Assembly (NCBI GenBank): GCA_023653785.1 | Contig: JAMKCH010012484.1 | Span: forward strand, 44,474-108,473 | Reading direction: 5' to 3' | Length of the DNA: 64,000 bases | From: Ophioderma brevispina | Lineage: Eukaryota; Echinodermata; Ophiuroidea; Amphilepidida; Ophiodermatidae | Shown: positions 34,773 to 46,764 of the stretch, one piece after another | Layout of the letters: the number at the start of each line of letters is the position of its first letter | Numbering within the stretch: position 1 is the first letter of the stretch | Made by a program: the position numbers and the translations under genes | The notes under the pieces: generated by a model | What the model saw: only the letters and a program-made list of their open reading frames with translations | Database searches by the model: none | Told to the model about the DNA's origin: nothing

Positions 34773-37535
34773 ATGGATGACCGTAATGACTATTTACCAT
34801 TTTCAAAAACACGGTTACGGTGGCCGCCTATTATCAAAACGGGCGTACGCTATCTAGGGTATAAATAGAAATTTGTGAATAACACAAAAATTATCGCACC
34901 GCCCCATACGCGCGCAAGCCAGCGGCGCACCAAAATCAACCCCATGAACCAATGCGTGCAACACTGCAAAACAACCGACCACTGTCGAGGAGCACCAGAT
35001 TTTTAAACATGCTCACAAAAAAAAAGAAAACAAAACGCACCACCGATTAATGCATCAAAGTCGTCTCCAAATTTGTAGACATTACAAGTTTTAGGGAAAA
35101 AAAGCCCCGACACAGTCTCAGTTTCAAAAGGTACAGGTAGGCCTCGGACTGCTTTCAAGGTGAATGCTGAAAGTGGGTTAAAAAAAAAACACAAAAATAA
35201 CCCTTTGGACTCTCTCAGTCTAGTTTCCGTTTCCATTTCAATTTCAAGCATCTTATTTGGTATATGGGATGGCCTAACGCTCGCAATTTCTGTATTAAAA
35301 CTAAAGGTTAACTGACATTGGACAAGTTCAAACGGTCCAGTTCTCACACCCATAGTGAGTATGCGTAAACACTGAATAAAAATTTCAATACAAAGCGAAG
35401 AGGGCCAAAAAATGTCCCATGAATGGAAGGTTCACCAGTCAGATAGACGATGAAAGTAGCATACGTGTATGAAGTTACACGCGTCTAGTTCCTCCTAAAA
35501 AATCTTGACGGCCCATTTTCCCAGTACTTCAAAACTGCAGGATACGCGAAGAAGGGCGTTTCCATCCTCACGCAGTTTCTTGAACTGGGGAAGAACAGCC
35601 TTTCTTCGCCTTCGAACACGCTTACTAAGATCCTCTGATATGAAAACGTTTACTGTTCTGGAACTTTTTGGCTTTGAATGTGCAATAGCCGGCTTGGAGT
35701 AAAGCCTCTTTCTCCTGAAAACGCCCAAAAAAACAATGAATTGGTCGAGGTTTAGACTGCCCAGGTCTCGGAGGGCCAGTGGGGGTGCGATGGGCTCTCT
35801 GTATGTCCATTGAGCTGGGGTCATGTTAGGATCGATGAATGGCAACAGAGTATTTGTTACAAAGTCATGCAATTACCTGGGTTTGCTTCCAAGCCTTCCG
35901 GAACATTGAAAAACACAACGTTGTTGCGACGTGATCGATTTTCAAGTCATCCCAATTTACAAGCGTACGTGTAGTTCTTCTTCCAGACGAACCAGCTGAT
36001 ATTACAGCATTGTGTGTGCATGGCGAGGGCCTCTTTCACCTCGTTGATTTCAGTTTTAAGTTCGGATACAGTGACGGAAGACGAGGAATCGAGCCTTTCC
36101 GCGAACAAACTGAACCACCTTGGAGGCGGCTGCATCGTATCAGCAATCAACTTTGACCCGACCTCGTTAGGCTGCAGGAGGACGGCCTTTCGGCCTGCTG
36201 TTGAACATTCATGGGTGTAGGTTTGTCCTTTTCAGGTTCAAGTCTTGGTTGTTTACTATCTTTAGACTTGATTTCTTGGGTTTCTTGGCGCTTGGATTCC
36301 TGGTATACGCGCATCATTCATATTGATAGTTTGTGACAAGAAACTCGGAGAAACAGTAAAAATAGATAATAGTGGAGCCGCCAATGATAGTGTCTCACTC
36401 CTTGGCGCCATCAACGGACTCCATGCCTTAGAAAGGTGAAAAGTGAGAAAAGGGAAAGTGGGATATTGGACTTTAGGATTTATCTCATGTGGGAATGTCG
36501 TTTAAGCGTCGTCGTGGGCTTACGTGTATTCTCAGCCAGATGCAATGTTTGGAGGTAGGAAAGAGTGGAGGACGAGAGTGGAGGCGTCAGGTGAAGAGAG
36601 AAGAGAAGACTGCCATTGAAGAAGTGGAAGAAGTACAACGGTGTCGCATCACGGTTTGTGATTGGAATTCAGGCGGTGCAAAATCATTTTTCCCGTAGGA
36701 GCAAGATTTCGGCTTATAAATTTTCTCAATATATCCGACCCCCTGCCCTTCCTCTCGTCCCTTCCTCCTCCCTTCATATCCACCCGGGACCGTCTCATGT
36801 TGATCAGGTGTTGCGAGTTAAAATGACAAGATAATAAATGATAATCTTACTTGTTCATCAAGACCTCCGCAATTGTTTACAATTTCGACAAATAGTACTG
36901 AGAAGTAGCCGTCATGCAGTGGGGGGGGGGGGTTCTTAGTGGAAAAGGAGGTACTGGATTGTGCTGGGAAGGGTTGCATTTTCAGCTTTTGGTATATTGA
37001 TGGGTTCTCTTTTTGACAATTTGGTATTAAGAAAGGGTTACATTCTGTTACTGAGTATTTTTCGTGTCAATCAGGGTATGACGAAGCTGCAAAAAACAAG
37101 TGGGAAAAATAGTGCCTGCCATGGCTCCAAATACATTTTAACCAGTAACCTTTTCTCTAGATTTGTGGCTCGCCCAAACATCTCTACCCAAAGCATGTTT
37201 TGGCACTAATTCTGACCTCCGAGTCATGCATTTTTATGCCCCTTCAAAATCCTCTTTGATAAGGGAAATATCATAATCACTAGGTGTCCTTCATTAATTC
37301 TATCAAGCTGTCATTAGACAAGTATATAGAAGGGAACTAAGTTAGGTCACAGGTATAGTATAGAGACTGGGTGGTTTAAATAAAACTTTAGGTATAAGGA
37401 TGGGTAGACAACATCTGTTTTTTTCATTTTGGGATACCGTATTTGTCGGGGTAGGGTAGTTTTGGTCATTACCTCCGGCCGCCGCACATTCCACTACACC
37501 AAAACCTAAAAGTGAGAACCATCCGGTTGTCATGC
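34773..37535. repeat. ~2.8-kb tandem duplication, copy B
   Basis: Second copy of the unit described for 31814-34772, ~200 bp shorter. It ends near GAGAACCATCCGGTTGTC, where the similarity to copy A stops. Confidence 0.85.
35495..36150 (-). pseudogene. LINE ORF1-like remnant, copy B
   Basis: This is the same segment as copy A, one duplication unit upstream in the minus-strand sense. The frame at 36150-35947 holds a coiled-coil-like stretch (VTVSELKTEINEVKEALAMH). The frames at 35872-35495 hold VDIQRAHRTPTGPPRPGQSK and VFISEDLSKRVRRRRKAVLP, clearer here than in copy A. Several single-base frame changes separate the pieces. Confidence 0.75.
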
Positions 37536-37739
37536 AAGTATTCTGAAAACGTAAAAACACAAATAAAAGACAATTTTGTGGCAGTATGATTTGAGAAGAT
37601 ATTCAATGTGCTGTACTGCCTTTTACCTTTAAACCCAGGCGTTTTTAGCTTAACTTGGAATAGTTCACATATTGGGAGATGTTCAACACAATCGTGTTAT
37701 GTAATTTGCTCACATTGAACATACTCTAACTATAATATA

Positions 37740-39000
37740 CTAACGGCATTATATAGCGCATAGGCAAACAACACAGCGCTTTACATGGAAGAAAGGAACA
37801 TATACAATAGCAAAAAAATAACACAAAAAGAAGACATTAATTGACACAATGAGTTTTCCATTGGACACTTTGAAAATGTCTACAGTGATGTTGGCTTGCC
37901 GAATTTTGATTGGTAAGAGAATTCCATAGGGTGGACCAGCGGACTTGAAACGCATTATAGCTGTAAGTGTCCGGGGTTATGGGCTGGTTCGGGTTTATGA
38001 AAGGCGTTCGTACGTGTAGCGCAATACGATGAACGAGTGGCATATGCAGGTTTGTTAAAAACGATGAGATTGTTAATATTCCGGAGCTTGAGAATTGACA
38101 CATTTGTATATGATGACTAAGATCTTAAAGTCAATGCGCTTACGAATTGGTAACAATGAAGACGAGACCGTAGCAATGGGGCACGGTGTATCGCGCCCAA
38201 CCAAAAATATCAATCGTGCGGCTCTATTCTGGAGGCGCTGCAGACGAGTAAGGTCGTATTCAGTGGCTCAAAGTAGTAAGGCGTTGCCATAGTCAATACG
38301 AGAGAATACGAGTGCCTCAACAGCCCAACTTGCAAGTCTCCTGGTCTATGAAGCGTCTAATCCTGGAAAGATTACGTAGATGAAGTTAACACACTTAACA
38401 ACAGATGAAATTTGACCAGACATGTTCAAAACAGGATCGAATACGACGCCAAGATTTTTCAAAGCAACTGTCGGTTTAATGGTGACATCATCCAGAGTTA
38501 ACTTGACACTCGAAAGATTAGCAATAATCTCGGCGAGGCAGGCTGTAATTAAAAACTCAGTTTTTTTTTGGTTAGCCTGCATTTTGTTTTGTGACATCCA
38601 TGATTTTATTTGACGTACACATGTCTGGAGTTTGTTAAGGGCACGCTCACACTCGCCATCGATTCTCGGATCAAACCCATAGACTTGGATGTCATATGCA
38701 TTGCATATGCAGCTGACATTATTTTGCGCAAGATATCTCCGACAGGATGAGTATTAACATTGTATATCCTTTGGCCTAGAGGATCCTGAGCAGCCAAAGT
38801 CAAGTGTTCTTTTGAAAACTCGCCTGATATACAAATACGGTTTTTTCTGATTTCAAGATACCTGGCAACCAAATTTTGAGCCTGGCCCGTGATGTGGAAA
38901 TATGAAAGCCTGTGCCAAAGAAGCATGATCGATGTAATCGAACGAGGCCGATAGTCGAGCATGACAAGGAAAGACTGCGTTCTATGTCAAGTGACATAGC
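37740..39000 (-). mobile_element. CR1-like LINE 3' half, minus strand
   Basis: Minus-strand frame 38962-38606 has LLWHRLSYFHITGQAQNLVA, NRICISGEFSKEHL, and then IYNVNTHPVGDIL with an AMHMTSK stretch where YADD is expected. The frame at 38597-38346 has MSQNKMQANQKKTEFLI and VALKNLGVVFDPVLNMSGQI. A C-terminal end at 37955-37837 has YGILLPIKIRQANITVDIFK. The 3' end (minus strand) near 37740-37765 contains GCGCTATATAATGCC, a common CR1-type terminus. Degraded and 5' truncated. Confidence 0.8.
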
Positions 39001-39139
39001 ATGTCATCTTTACCCTAAGAAAATAGTGATTAGACATGGTGTTTGAGTTTTTCCTCGGAAAGACAGGCTCAGCCATGTAGACGAGACAAACTCATATTGA
39101 TGGCTTATTAGTCAGGCTACAGACCATGTGACCTGGTAT

Positions 39140-40530
39140 ACCATATATATATGTTTTTCAATGTTTCCTAGACCAGTTTTATGCTGAATTTGAATCCGAT
39201 GGAGTGCCAGACGAAAAAACCTTGAGCACTACAAGGAAACGCAAAAATTCAAAAATGCCACCAAAACACTAAAAACTCATATGTTAATTAATTACTCAAA
39301 AGTTGTATTTTTTTCCTGTCCAGTCCAAACACCTATTGTGACCAATTAAAATGTGATTCTTAAACCACCTAATTAGTGTGAGATTCAATATGGCCGCCAA
39401 TAAAACAAAGCAATCTGATACTTATTACTTTTGACCGTAGAATGGTAACGTGGATATATAACATGCTTCGGAATCAATATATTAATTGAAGGCAATTAGA
39501 ATAGCTTTTAACAATTTGCTAATCAATCCAAATCAATAAACCATTCAAGATGGCTCCAAAATGGCAAATAATTCATTCATATACTTAAAGGCACGAGCTG
39601 CCATGTTTGTGTATATCACTATAACTGCTTCAGAGCCAATTTAAAATCATAACCATAATCAAGTGATTGATATTTGCAAGATGCATCCTAGAAACATGTT
39701 TCAATTGGATGCAATTGTCAATCAGTAAAGGTCAGTAATTCATTCTGGGTAGGGCTAAATATACTATTTGTGGTTTTTAGTTTGATTATCACTACCAAAA
39801 ACCCCAGCAGGATATTAAGGGTCATGAGTCGTACTCAATACCCCACATGGATGCCAATGGACGCCTAAACTACCAAAAAACAAAGAAACATATCTCTCTA
39901 GACTATAGTGATCAGACTTATCGCCGCTTAGTAAGTGCCTTCCCGCCATATTGGATACCCGTTTTGGATGGCATCTTACATGTATCGATTCCTCTGATTA
40001 CCTAATGATGTGTACATTGATCTGATTGACTTAACATGGCTATACACAAACATTTGCAGTACTAGGTTGGACACAGCTATCAATTATAGCCATCTTAGAG
40101 TATCGGAAGCCATCTTTGGATCTATATAATGACGGAATCTATTATCACATTTTAAAAAATATGTCCCTTATGATTTTAATTAATTTCTTGACTGCCAAGG
40201 CAACCACGAATCGATAACCAAATTACTAACCGCAGTCAAAAAAAGTATCACGATCAGACACTTTTATTGTATTGGCGGCCATATGTGAATTAATTAATTA
40301 CGTGGTTACAGGTTCATAGTTAATTGGTTACATGAATGTTTAAACAAGAAGGATAAAAATCACAACTTTTGAGTGAACAAGAGATGAATGGTTTGTGTTT
40401 TGGTGGCCATTTTGATTTTTTTTTGCGTTTTTTACAAATGCTCACGGTTTGCACGTCTGGCATCCATCGGATTCAGAATCAGCATAAAAACCTGGTCTAG
40501 AAACCGGTGAAAAACATTAATATATCTAAT
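39140..40530. mobile_element. Foldback element (~1.39 kb) in intron 1
   Basis: The left end has TTTTTCAATGTTTCCTAGACC, GCTGAATTTGAATCCGATGG and GTGCCAGACG (39153-39213, read in parts). Its inverted match at the right end is CGTCTGGCATCCATCGGATTC with AGCATAAAAACCTGGTCTAG and ACCGGTGAAAAACATT (40456-40522). Symmetry continues inwards, including ATGGCCGCCAAT near 39390 against ATTGGCGGCCAT near 40273. It ends ~130 bp before the Sema exon at 40655. Non-coding. Confidence 0.85.
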
Positions 40531-40654
40531 AAATAAGGTTGATATTAGGTATCAATGAATCTGTAGCCTGGACTATATTAAAAGGTTTTAATAATACCCA
40601 TAATTATGGTTTAATGAGACATCAAATCTTTGACCTTTTATTTACCTGTTATAG

Positions 40655-40857
40655 ATGCTGATACTGCCAGGCGAGTAGCATCTTTGCAGGTATGCAATGC
40701 GCTCAACTATGCTCATCCTAATGGCCCAATAGATGCTCCTGTAGTATCTAACGCTACAATGGAGTGGCAAAACGATTTGGCTGCATCTATAACAACCACC
40801 ACAGAACGAAATTACACTGTTGCTTTCGTTGGCACTGCACAAAACGAACTGTTTAAG
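40655..40857 (+). CDS. Plexin-like receptor, Sema blade exon
   Basis: This 203-nt exon has acceptor TTATAG and donor AAG|GTAAAA. It enters in phase 1 and leaves in phase 0. It encodes DADTARRVASLQVCNALNY, HPNGPIDAP and YTVAFVGTAQNELFK. In plexins the matching segment holds a Cys, the FNxPIGG-like stretch and then VVFxGTxxGxLKK, so this is a late Sema blade. There are no lesions. It lies ~18.6 kb after exon 1, behind an intron full of mobile elements. The exon 1 donor as read is in phase 0, so one more indel or an unseen exon is needed between them. Confidence 0.8.
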
Positions 40858-41719
40858 GTAAAATTAATGTACTTAGAAATTTAGTCTGCAATGGCGATCT
40901 CTAATCCATTCTTTGCTGTGTTTGTTTATAATTATTTTTTCTTTATTGTTATTTTAATGTTGTTTTATTTCAAAAAACACCAAAAAACACTTTTTAAATA
41001 TATTTTTAAATGCTTTGTTCTTTTCAAAACTCTACATTTTTAGGCAATGATAATCTCTTAATAAGTGAACCTGCTTATGATATTATTTACGGATCAGGGT
41101 GGGTTGAGAGGAGGCAAGCAAACGAGGGGCAAAAGGTCCACTTTTGGGACAACCAATATACTACGCGTGGCCTTTCCAGGATTTCCCTCTCAAAAAATCT
41201 TGAACGGACAATGAAAATGTCAAACCAAATCCGGACTTCCCTTTTGATGGTGATCACCTTTAGATTCCTTTCTAACTCTTAAGGAACTATATTTTCAAAA
41301 TGGTTATTTGGTATTTCATCACTTCCAATGGTCGTTTAACTGACCATTTTGGCCACTTTAGATTTGGCATTTTTAATCCAGAAAAAAAAGACATTTCACC
41401 GAAGTTAATATGTTATATTAAAGAAGCCTGAACCTATAGCACATTAGGATATTACTTTAAACCTTATAATAATGTGCATCTCTCACAACACCGTTATCTA
41501 CAATAATTGCAAAATGTTAGAGATCTGTAATGGCTAGGCATCGATTACTTTTAAAGTGACTGGATTCACGTTCCATATGTATTGGATTATTGGCTAAACC
41601 CTGGAGAGATTAGTTAGTCTTGTCAATCAAACATGGCGAAAGGCCCTAACACTAATTATGCTTAGAATGATCGAATAGCTATGAAAGAGTAATAATTGGA
41701 CCAAGCAGTCATAAATAGC

Positions 41720-43510
41720 TCAATTCTGCCGCAGAAATTAATTTGAGCGAGCTGAAATTAATTTCACCGAGCTGAAAATTCTATTCCAAGCCAAAATAAA
41801 TGAGGCCGGTTTTAAAATAATGAGAAAAGCTTTTTTGGGCGAGCTGAATGTTTGAACGAATTTCAGGTCGCCGAAATTAATTTCTGCGAGCAGAAATTAT
41901 TTCAGCTCGCTGAATTACAGCCAATAGGATCGTGTTTAATGCGAGGCAAAATTAACCTGGCCACCTCGTTCATAAGTAATGAATTTCAGATCGCCGAAAG
42001 TAATTTCAGCAATGAGTCTTGCTCGCCGAAATGAAGTTCTGGTCGCTAAAAAGAACCTGGCCAACTCGTTGATAACGTAAGAATTTTCTGCTCGCCGACA
42101 ATAATTATGACTCGCTATGGAAATAACCGGCCAACTCGTCATAAGTAATGATTTCAGCTCGCGAAAATTAATTTCAGATCGCTGAAATTCAACCAATAGG
42201 AAGAGGTTTTTTTCAGCGAGCTGAAATTCCAGCCACTGAAAAAGCAATGAATTTCAGCTCGCCCGAATTAATTTCAGCTCGCGGAAATTCCAGCCAATTA
42301 GGAAGGGACGTTTTTTTCAGCGAGCTGAAATTCCAGCCAATGAAAAGCAATGAATTTCAGCTCGCCGAAAGTAATTCAGCGAGCTGAAATCCAGCCAATA
42401 GGAAACGTTTTTTTCAGCGAGGTGAAATTCCAGCCAATGAAAAGCAATGAATTTCAGATCGCCGAATTAATTTCAGCTCGCTGAAATTCCCGACAATAGG
42501 AAGACGTTTTTTTCAGCGGTGAAATCCAGCCAAGAAAAGCAATGAATTTCAGCTCGCCGAAAGTAATTTCAGCGAGCCTTGAAATTAAGCTGCGAGCAGA
42601 AATTCATTTCAGCTCGCTGAAATTCAACCAATCAGGAATCGTGTTTAAGCGAGGCAAAACTAACCTGGCCAACTTCGTTCATAAGTAATGAATTTAAGCT
42701 CGCCGAAATTAATTCACTCGCTGAAATTACAGCCAAGAGGAAGACGTTTTTTTCAGCGAGTGAAATTTCAGCAATGAAAAGACAATTGAGTTTATGCTCG
42801 CGAAAGAATTTCTGCGCAGCGTAAAAGTAACCTGGCCAACTCGTTCCTAAGTAACGAACTTCTGCTCGCCGAAATTAATTTATGACTCGACTGAAAATTA
42901 ACCGGGCCAACTCGTTCATAAGTATGAATTCAGCTCGCCGAAATGAATTTCAGCTCGCTGAAATTCCAGCCAATAGGAAAGAGGGATTTTTCAGGAGCTG
43001 GAATTCAGCCAATGAAAAGCAATGATTTCAGCTCGCCGAAATTAATTTCAGCTCGATGAATTACCAGCAATAGGAAGACTTTTTTTCAGCGAGCTGCAAT
43101 TCCAACCAATGAAAAGAAATGAATTTCAGCTCGCCGAAAGTAATTCAGGAGCTGAAATCCAGCCATGAAAAGCAATGAATTTCTGCTCGACGGAAATTAA
43201 AAAAAAAAAAAAAAAAAAAAAATTTATAGGCCTGCGGCGAAACAGTTAACACTCTTACCCCATAATTTCCCTCCTTCTTAAAGACCTGCCCTCTTTAAGG
43301 GGCTATCGGCTGCGGCGTAGCGATTTATATAAAAAAAGGATTACATTGGTAAATTATAGGCATGCGGCGCACAAATAGTTAGCATAACAGTTGAGGCCTA
43401 ATGAATTTCAGTTCGCCGAAATTCGTTTCAGCTCGCCGAAATTCCAGCCAATAGGAAGAATTTTTTCCAGCGAGCTGAAATTCCAGCAAATGAAAAGCAA
43501 TGAATTAAAT
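41720..43510. repeat. Palindrome-rich tandem satellite in a plexin-gene intron
   Basis: Units of ~100 bp contain TTTCAGCGAGCTGAAATTCC, CAGCCAATGAAAAGCAATGA, TTTCAGCTCGCCGAAATTAA and CAGCCAATAGGAAGACG in series. TTTCAGCGAGCTGAAA and TTTCAGCTCGCTGAAA are reverse complements, so each unit can fold on itself and pair with its neighbours. Landmarks recur near 42204, 42309, 42403, 42505, 42745, 42986, 43078 and 43457. An A-run interrupts it at 43198-43221. Small indels between copies are common. Confidence 0.9.
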
Positions 43511-43808
43511 AGATTTGTATGGTTTACTCTTTTCTTTTCGTGAAATAGAGGGCGCTTTGAATTGTGTAATTTTATCGGGTTTACACACACGATTCGATTG
43601 CCTGTGTAGGAATTGAACCAATATTGAATCTATGGCATTAACTCCATCCCACGTACACATAAGAGCGTGTATGTATTAGACTCCTTTTATATGTAGATAT
43701 GCGCGCGTTATTAATTGCATTATTATTTTAATTACATTTGCACGATGCCCTAAAAGGTGTTCGTGAACGCTCCTTTAAGCACACTCCTTTTTTCGCTTTC
43801 AATAATAG

Positions 43809-43931
43809 ATTCATATTCAAAATGCCACTTGGGGAAGAGTGTACGAAACATTGTCGTTGGGTAGTCCTGTCTTGAAGAATCCATCTGTGGACGATGAAAA
43901 GCAACATCTTACTATCCTGACAGAACAAAAG
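43809..43931 (+). CDS. Plexin-like receptor, last Sema exon
   Basis: This 123-nt, phase 0-0 exon has acceptor AATAATAG and donor AAG|GTAATT. Its 41 codons read IHIQNATWGRVYETLSLGSP then VLKNPSV...HLTILTEQK. This matches the plexin end-of-Sema pattern YExVxVxxGSPIxRDM...YLYVMTExQV. It joins without a gap to the PSI exon at 45255. No frame break is present. Confidence 0.85.
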
Positions 43932-45254
43932 GTAATTGATCTTAACAAACGGACCGTATCTTTAATAAAAGTTGTTCTAATTTTCACAACCTATCACTCA
44001 AACAGACACTTTTAGAAATATGCAAGTGTTATAGTGTCCTTATTTTGTAATTAAGAATAATATTTTATTTTACTTTTCTAAGTAACTTTTGAGAGAAAAA
44101 GTACCTTTCTTATCATGCAAGAGAAAAATGGAATTCCCCTAGTTCTATATTAAGATCATGCAGGTGCTGTTACGAAGTTTAGAGACAAGCTAGGCCTATT
44201 ATAGATAGTGGTTTTTCACTGCACCGAAAAAGGAATTTCTGAAGAAGATTCCCACAGACTTTTCTTGTTTAATATGTTAAAGTGAACGGCCATTTTGTTT
44301 TGAAATTTTCGCCGTAAGGACATGTCAACGTTGCACTGCAACGCTTCTTAATTCTTGTCATTAGTGGCCATGTCAACATTAATTAAAATAAGTAAGGTCG
44401 TAATATTTTAAGGATTTATTGAGTGTATTTATTATAATTTCTATTGTAATTGGTTTTGGACATTCAAATTCTTGAACCCATCAAATTAAAAAAAAACACG
44501 ATAATTAAAATCAGTGTTATCAGGAGACAGCAGGTCACGCGGGCTGCTTTATTTTCTTTTTCACATGAAAACAATGCTGCAGTGCTGACCTCTCCAGTTG
44601 GAAGAAAACGTGGGAATGACAACTTCGTTTTGGGCCGTAAATACGTTGTTTCATTTTACAATATTGTTTATAATAATAAACAAAACAACAAGCAAAAAAT
44701 AAAATAATTATACTTAATATTGATATTTTTGGGGGTTTCAAAACAGGATGAAAAGTGAAAAAATCGTGTTTAAATAGATTCGTGGTCTGGACAAATTCAG
44801 GAGCCCCACTCATTAAAGTGACCAATCATAAAGGACATCTTTATCTGTAAAAAAGTCTTGCACGTGATGTCTGTATCTGTTTTGAGAACGCGAAGACCAC
44901 GGTTAGTTCATAGAATGCACCAGTTTGAACATACTTTAACATGGCGAAAGAAAAAAAAAAAAACTCACTGTTGCAACCTTTTCCTGTGTGGGGATCAAAC
45001 AAAGAGCCAAGGACGTGTGTCGTTTGTGTTTGTGCAAATCCATGCCTTTCTGACCCTCGTACAACAATTTCTACGGTTATCAATTGTGCCACTGTGACCT
45101 CAGACTGACTGTTAGTATATAAAATTCAGATCATTTGTGCACGCACAAGGCTCATTTGTTTGTATTTCTGACCTTGGCGTCCACGAGACGTCACGTCGTA
45201 ACAGCAAGAAACATTATGGTCGCTAATAAAGTCTACGATTCAAATTTAAATTAG

Positions 45255-45367
45255 ATCTTCAAATTGCTGATTTCAAACTGTAATTACTATTCAACGTGCG
45301 GGGACTGTATCGGCAGCACTGACGACGACGGGGACCCTTACTGTGGTTGGTGCACTGTTGAAAGAAG
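45255..45367 (+). CDS. Plexin-like receptor, first part of PSI domain
   Basis: This 113-nt exon enters in phase 0 (acceptor AAATTAG) and leaves in phase 2 (donor AAG|GTAAAT). It encodes IFKLLISNCNYYSTCGDC then DGDPYCGWCTVER. The CxxYxxCxxC...DPxCGWC pattern is the hallmark of PSI (plexin-semaphorin-integrin) domains. IFKLLISNC aligns residue by residue with the plexin segment linking Sema to PSI. The split codon AG|A restores Arg with the next exon. Confidence 0.9.
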
Positions 45368-45959
45368 GTAAATAACATAACCTTTTGTACGGATTAGGAA
45401 CTGTGTCACGAACTGCACACTTCATTTGTTTCAACACTATATTCTTGTATGTTTGCGTAGAAATAGTGTAAATATTATACAAATAATGACTGCTCATGAG
45501 GGAAATAGTGCAAAATAACTACCCGAGGTGACTGGAGACCGTGGGCCTACTATTTTCCCGAGACCGAACCGAGGGGAGGTATTTTGCATCATTTCACGAA
45601 TATAGAGCAGTCAATTTATTTAACATATAAAAATATTCTGTCATTTGAAAAACTTGCCAAGTCTCGTCGAGATCAGCTGCCACCGCAACTTTCAAGCCTT
45701 AGTCTAGTCATGGTATGCGCATGCATGGTTCAATCTAATCGCGGCTCTCTCCCACTTTGTCGAACTGCTCTAGACGGTATGCATCTACAACATCAAGATT
45801 TCCCCATTTTGAGTCAAAATTCAAACGGAAATTGCCCAGCGGTTGAATGTAAACATGCAAATATCAAGCAGAAGATATGATCGATGCAGTGTCAGAGGTC
45901 GGTTCGCTGATCGGTTCAGATCAATCCCCGTGAGGCACGGGCGATGCAAGATACCAATG

Positions 45960-46042
45960 CAGGGAAAAGTTCCCATAAAAACGAACTATTTCCCCGTGAT
46001 GGGGAAAATAGTAGCTTTTTATGGGAACTTTTTTCCCTCCTG
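45960..46042. repeat. Short perfect-type hairpin
   Basis: GGGAAAAGTTCCCATAAAAA and TATTTCCCC at the left pair with GGGGAAAATA and TTTTTATGGGAACTTTTTTCCC at the right around a centre near 46000. It lies in the intron between the two PSI exons. It could be a tiny MITE or a cruciform-forming sequence. Confidence 0.65.
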
Positions 46043-46764
46043 CTACATTTTGGGGAACTAGTCTCAAATATTTTATGTCACATGATAGAGTATCCACCAA
46101 TCTAAGGACAGAAATATTTTTATGTGTTATATAATAGGGTTTAACCCCTGATTGTCCCATATCATGCTGGTTGGAACTTTGAACTTCCTGAATTTGTTGA
46201 ATTGAAATAAATAAATAGCATTTACTACTTTGCATATTTTAGCTTGAGCAATGTAAGGTGTTCACATAATGATCAATCACAGAATAGCAGCAGAAGGAAG
46301 GTTTTTGTTATGCCCATCTACTCGCGGAGGAAGAATAGACAAATTTTGCCTCGAATCTATTGTGCAACATGCTGGCCATGTTTTAGTGTTGGTCAGGACT
46401 AATCAGGGTATTTGTTCTACATGTATAATTAAAATGAAATGTTGGATTACGTGGGCCTATCGATATAAGATCAAACATCCATTTGAAATTTCACGAATCA
46501 ATCTGAAATCGAGAAAACGTCATCTACAGAGTAAAATGATGGCTTCACCAGATTTGAAACGCGCATAGTTTTTAAGGGTTGATCCCAAAATGCAACCCAT
46601 GACAGGTGGAGGAGCGTGGCACACAGGTTAGTGTTTTTGCGCAATGTTCGAATGTCAATGGAACCTCGAAGAAATCAATTACACACTGCAAACTTTGAAG
46701 TAGTAAAGTTAAGTTACATATCGATAGTCTTCTTTTAAAAACCTCTCTGCATTCTTTCTTAAAG

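Larger units (their letters stand above)
22078..40654 (+). other. Very long intron 1 of the plexin-like gene
   Basis: Between the GTAAGT donor and the TTATAG acceptor lie ~18.6 kb of MITEs, a minus-strand L1/Tx1-like LINE with duplicated ORF1, a CR1-like LINE and a foldback element. I see no further plexin exon. A possible 66-nt segment at 22268-22333 with splice-like borders is discussed under rejected items. Confidence 0.65.

Noticed and set aside
41720..43510. CRISPR-like array
   Set aside because: The units are ~100 bp, contiguous and self-complementary, with no unique spacers, in an animal gene intron.
45584..46568. Open frames of 70-104 codons between the PSI exons
   Set aside because: No family resemblance; the region is intronic and includes a small hairpin.
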